Below are positions 62,301-64,000 of a DNA stretch of 64,000 nucleotides, one piece after another. The notes under the pieces are model-generated. The model searched no databases, was not told the DNA's origin, and saw only the letters and a list, made by a program, of their open reading frames with translations. The translations under genes and the position numbers were made by a program. The stretch is taken from NCBI GenBank assembly GCA_016125385.1, contig WGLV01000050.1, positions 58,898 to 122,897 on the forward strand, read 5' to 3'. The first letter of the stretch is position 1. The number at the start of each line of letters is the position of its first letter. This stretch comes from a bacterium. GTDB lineage: Bacteria; Hinthialibacterota; Hinthialibacteria; Hinthialibacterales; Hinthialibacteraceae.

Positions 62301-64000
62301 TCCCTGAACGGCGAGAACGTTTCGTCCCACGCGCAAATTTTCAATAAAGGCGGAGACATCGATATCATCAATGGCGCCCTGTCCATCGTCGACGCTGGCG
62401 CCGTGGTTGCCGTCCGCGGAATCGTTATAACGCGGCGGGCTTCCGCTCACGTTGTTACGAGCGATTTCGACGCCGTTCAGATAGGCGACGTATGAATCGT
62501 CAAAATCGATGGCGAAGAGCAACTGGGTGATGCCCTTCAAACTCGTCAGCGTAAAGGCGCGGCGCATGTACACGCTCAGGAAATTGCCCTGCATGTCGGA
62601 AAGGACGGTTGCGTCGTCACCATCGCCGTAGCCAATGCCGGACGGGCCCTGTTCCCAAGCGGTATCGCTGAAGTCGACGGAATTCCAATCGCTGGGCGGC
62701 TCTTCCGTTCCTTTGAAATACCGCCAGGTATCGCCCTGATTCACCACAATGCTGAAATCCGTGTCCTGTTGCTGTGAAGTCGCCGTCGGAGTAACAGGCG
62801 TATGTCCCAGATCGGTAATGCGAGGGGGGGTGTTGGAAACAATGTGACTATTCTGGACGCCCGGGCTCATGGGCTCACCGCTCGCCCAGTTTTGAGCGAT
62901 GGCGTTATCGCCGAATGGCGCCGTCAGTTCCAGCGAAACGCCCTCCCCGTCAGGGCGTGCGGGCCAGGGGTATTCGTCGCCATAATCAACATAGTCGATC
63001 ACGACGCCCGCCCGGTTCGTCAGTGCGATGGCCTCGCCGCCGTTATCGAGCGCAAGGAAAAAGTCTCCGGTTTTGTTGGAAACGCTGGGATAGCGCGAAC
63101 GATCTTTACAAACCAGCAGATAACCGCCGCCGGAAATCACCGTGCCGGGGGAAAAGGTATACTCCACTCCCGTCGTGAACGACCAGCCGGAAACATCGAC
63201 TGTGGCCGTCCCGCGATTGTGCAGCTCGATAAACTCCAGATTCAGGCCGCCATATTCTTCATCAGGCGGATGGTAAAAAATTTCATTGATCACGATGTTG
63301 AAATCGTAATAATTGGCATCCGTGATGGCGCGGGCGTTGACCTTACCGGGAGTTCCACCGTTCGGTGAAACCGCCCAGTTGTTCGATTCTTCGCTGGGCC
63401 GGTTCGACTGCAACAATTCCAGCGAGCCGCCTTCGCCGTCGGCGCCGCGCGGCCACTGGTTGTTATCGTTATACGAAACCGATGAAATCAGGCGGTCGTT
63501 TGGATCGAATAGCCGAACGCTGTCTCCGTTGTCTCCCAGGCCGAACGGCAAACCGGTCAGCACCGGCCCTGTCCACCGTGGGTCCTTTTCATCCGCGATC
63601 AGCAGATAGCCCTTGGGAGCGATCGACAGCCCCGCTGGGAAAACGAACTCATGATTGTCGCTGTCATCGCGGAGTTTCCAATAGGCGATGTTGACCGCCG
63701 AGGCGCCGGGGTTAAACAGTTCGATCCATTCAAAATCACCCTGCAGTGTATCCGGACCGTTGTACATGATTTCATTGATGACTACCGCCCCCGGCGCGGG
63801 CTGATTCGATGTCACGACATACAGATAGCGGTTGTTGGCGCGCCCAGAAGGCGACGTCTTTGTTCCACCCGCGCTATCGATCGCCGTAACCCAATATTCA
63901 ACCACCGTACCGTTGTTCTGCGCCGGAAGGTCCGCGGTGTAGCGGTTTCCATCCAGCGTCATGGCTTTGCTCAAAGCAGGGGCGCCGTTCAATGAGTAAA
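59400..64000 (-). CDS. Giant surface protein with lamin-tail, CotH and LamG domains (5' end beyond window)
   Basis: More than 1530 residues, open through base 64000, so the N-terminus is missing; a TTG at 63992 is not a real start. In order, counting from 63992: end of a beta domain, lamin-tail domain 1 (about 70-215, VINEIMYNG...WIELFNPG), lamin-tail domain 2 (about 232-380, VINEIFYHPP...FIELHNRG), a galactose-binding-like domain (about 410-590) inserted within a third beta unit, a CotH kinase-like domain (about 715-1060, GGVRFRGEGSGDLKKSWKIQF, YRAG, NYLPVRTADGRWSIYPND), FN3-like modules, and a C-terminal LamG domain (IAYFRFENNLNDEAG...). It ends EWSLY. Such proteins are exported; CotH kinases can phosphorylate coat proteins, but here activity is unproven. 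Confidence 0.88.
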   Translation of the reverse strand, partial: YSLNGAPALSKAMTLDGNRYTADLPAQNNGTVVEYWVTAIDSAGGTKTSPSGRANNRYLYVVTSNQPAPGAVVINEIMYNGPDTLQGDFEWIELFNPGASAVNIAYWKLRDDSDNHEFVFPAGLSIAPKGYLLIADEKDPRWTGPVLTGLPFGLGDNGDSVRLFDPNDRLISSVSYNDNNQWPRGADGEGGSLELLQSNRPSEESNNWAVSPNGGTPGKVNARAITDANYYDFNIVINEIFYHPPDEEYGGLNLEFIELHNRGTATVDVSGWSFTTGVEYTFSPGTVISGGGYLLVCKDRSRYPSVSNKTGDFFLALDNGGEAIALTNRAGVVIDYVDYGDEYPWPARPDGEGVSLELTAPFGDNAIAQNWASGEPMSPGVQNSHIVSNTPPRITDLGHTPVTPTATSQQQDTDFSIVVNQGDTWRYFKGTEEPPSDWNSVDFSDTAWEQGPSGIGYGDGDDATVLSDMQGNFLSVYMRRAFTLTSLKGITQLLFAIDFDDSYVAYLNGVEIARNNVSGSPPRYNDSADGNHGASVDDGQGAIDDIDVSAFIENLRVGRNVLAVQGHNVDLGSSDFTLIPLMGIARTQTSGEEDEDSIVISTQVRDEDGVTDVLLNYQRLSVSSGQGLFLDDWKTAPMFDDGTHGDLVPGDGRYAVVLNELETIQPDEIWRYYISARDGKGAWASRPIQDDLTRDRLIYVKNGSESDGGYPTVRLFMEQSKLAFLTRNPDTNDEQPCILVVDGEAIDLYNGGGVRFRGEGSGDLKKSWKIQFPRGDRLHGKRVVNLNANNHTTPLLDGESGFLEHLAYGIFNKVGLPAPETRHVRLMLNGEYHGLYLEIEQPNEDFLENHNLPDDTQVYRAGVGSRRATLAVESDPAVYSKIYENEIGKENDVQTLVDFIEAMNSATDPKAFFERNFNVEQYINYLAAVALTTQYDSIEKNYLPVRTADGRWSIYPNDAQDTWGLTITGMNFPLNSEISVLDGSDVGSFYGINALRKKFLSVPEYRQRYYDRLLELTDTLFTPEALNPVVDAYWSYLQNALLENQQRWNAQGQLSQMASQVKAYISARRDFIRSNTDIRPADRPAQPVNTSPANGTAVTQRALTLQVNTPGQGSVTEAQWRIQLDGQSFESPVWTTSVSSGASTQVQVPATALGAGSTYQWNMRWKLSNGTAWSDWSSPTRFTVNTGLAAPDVVNARVSNLDGAAILEWDPIASSDVIRVDVYNSQNVLVESTPRGDHRVRINQLINGITYRFTIRTVTADRKQSAGVSVTAAPTAPPAYGSTIAYFRFENNLNDEAGRFFTGKLLGAAAAMTPGAENPVPLTGAPNNAALDLSGHNGDGFQFGGTEPALDARRELTMECYAKILNSEGPAILLDRYDELNAANDGVWRFGVGLTQPGALEFFFNDGDRNDDYTGRLHVSSAAGAVPDDGAFHHYAAVLDLNAAGVLNRVRLYIDGVRKEVRLIHAGDGANFDELRVDSDLPVLVGARRLAGVGTADVVEGAIDEVRLTLKALQSDQFLHPVQPGVTEWSLY

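Noticed and set aside
1..64000. CRISPR arrays, rRNA genes, transposases
   Set aside because: None seen in either strand; no regularly spaced repeats.

Overview
The window looks like chromosomal DNA from an uncultured Gram-negative bacterium of the Planctomycetota / Hydrogenedentota / Sumerlaeota kind. It is moderately GC-rich by eye. It has many secreted sugar-processing proteins (DUF1080, DUF6807, DUF5010, GH33, GH43-like, GH97, Tat-exported Gfo/Idh), stand-alone type II pseudopilins with near-identical N-termini, and LTD/CotH/LamG surface proteins, mixed with housekeeping genes (gyrA, pyrD, apt, argH, dinB, yajC, a sigma-70 factor, tRNA-Gln, tRNA-Arg). The phylum is inferred from gene content, not from a marker gene. 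No CRISPR array, transposase, integrase or rRNA was seen.

Layout. 1-9.3 kb is the edge of a natural-product cluster: a left-truncated modular polyketide synthase (methyltransferase, GNAT, ACP, KS), an MbtH-like NRPS helper, a lipoprotein-like coiled-coil protein, and a divergent operon of a DUF697 protein, a small membrane protein, a cyclic-peptide-type ABC exporter and an SPFH protein. 9.4-19.3 kb holds secreted carbohydrate-active proteins, a pseudopilin, pyrD and a Tat-exported isomerase-like protein. 19.4-26.8 kb carries a candidate structured RNA, gyrA, a cytosolic fucose/arabinose-isomerase-like protein and an AT-rich uracil-DNA-glycosylase-like gene. 26.8-31.5 kb is a minus-strand run ending in yajC at its promoter-proximal end. 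At 31.7-32.6 kb a tRNA-Gln is followed by an RHH antitoxin with a decayed PIN toxin.

32.7-50.6 kb is dominated by sialic-acid and glycan use: a GH33 sialidase divergent from a protein with three lectin-like modules, then a pseudopilin, an SSS sodium symporter, an N-acetylneuraminate lyase and a NanM-like kelch mutarotase. An AraC regulator with a second lyase-family enzyme, a chemoreceptor, a GH97 enzyme and another Asp-box protein lie nearby. The inferred flow is release of sialic acid outside the cell, epimer conversion, sodium-coupled import and aldol cleavage. No kinase (NanK), epimerase (NanE) or NagA/NagB is in the window.

50.6-64 kb returns to core functions on the minus strand (sigma factor, apt, dinB, argH, a Wzt-like ABC ATPase), an O-antigen-ligase-like membrane protein, tRNA-Arg, a Tat-exported oxidoreductase, and a very large LTD/CotH/LamG surface protein that runs off the right edge.
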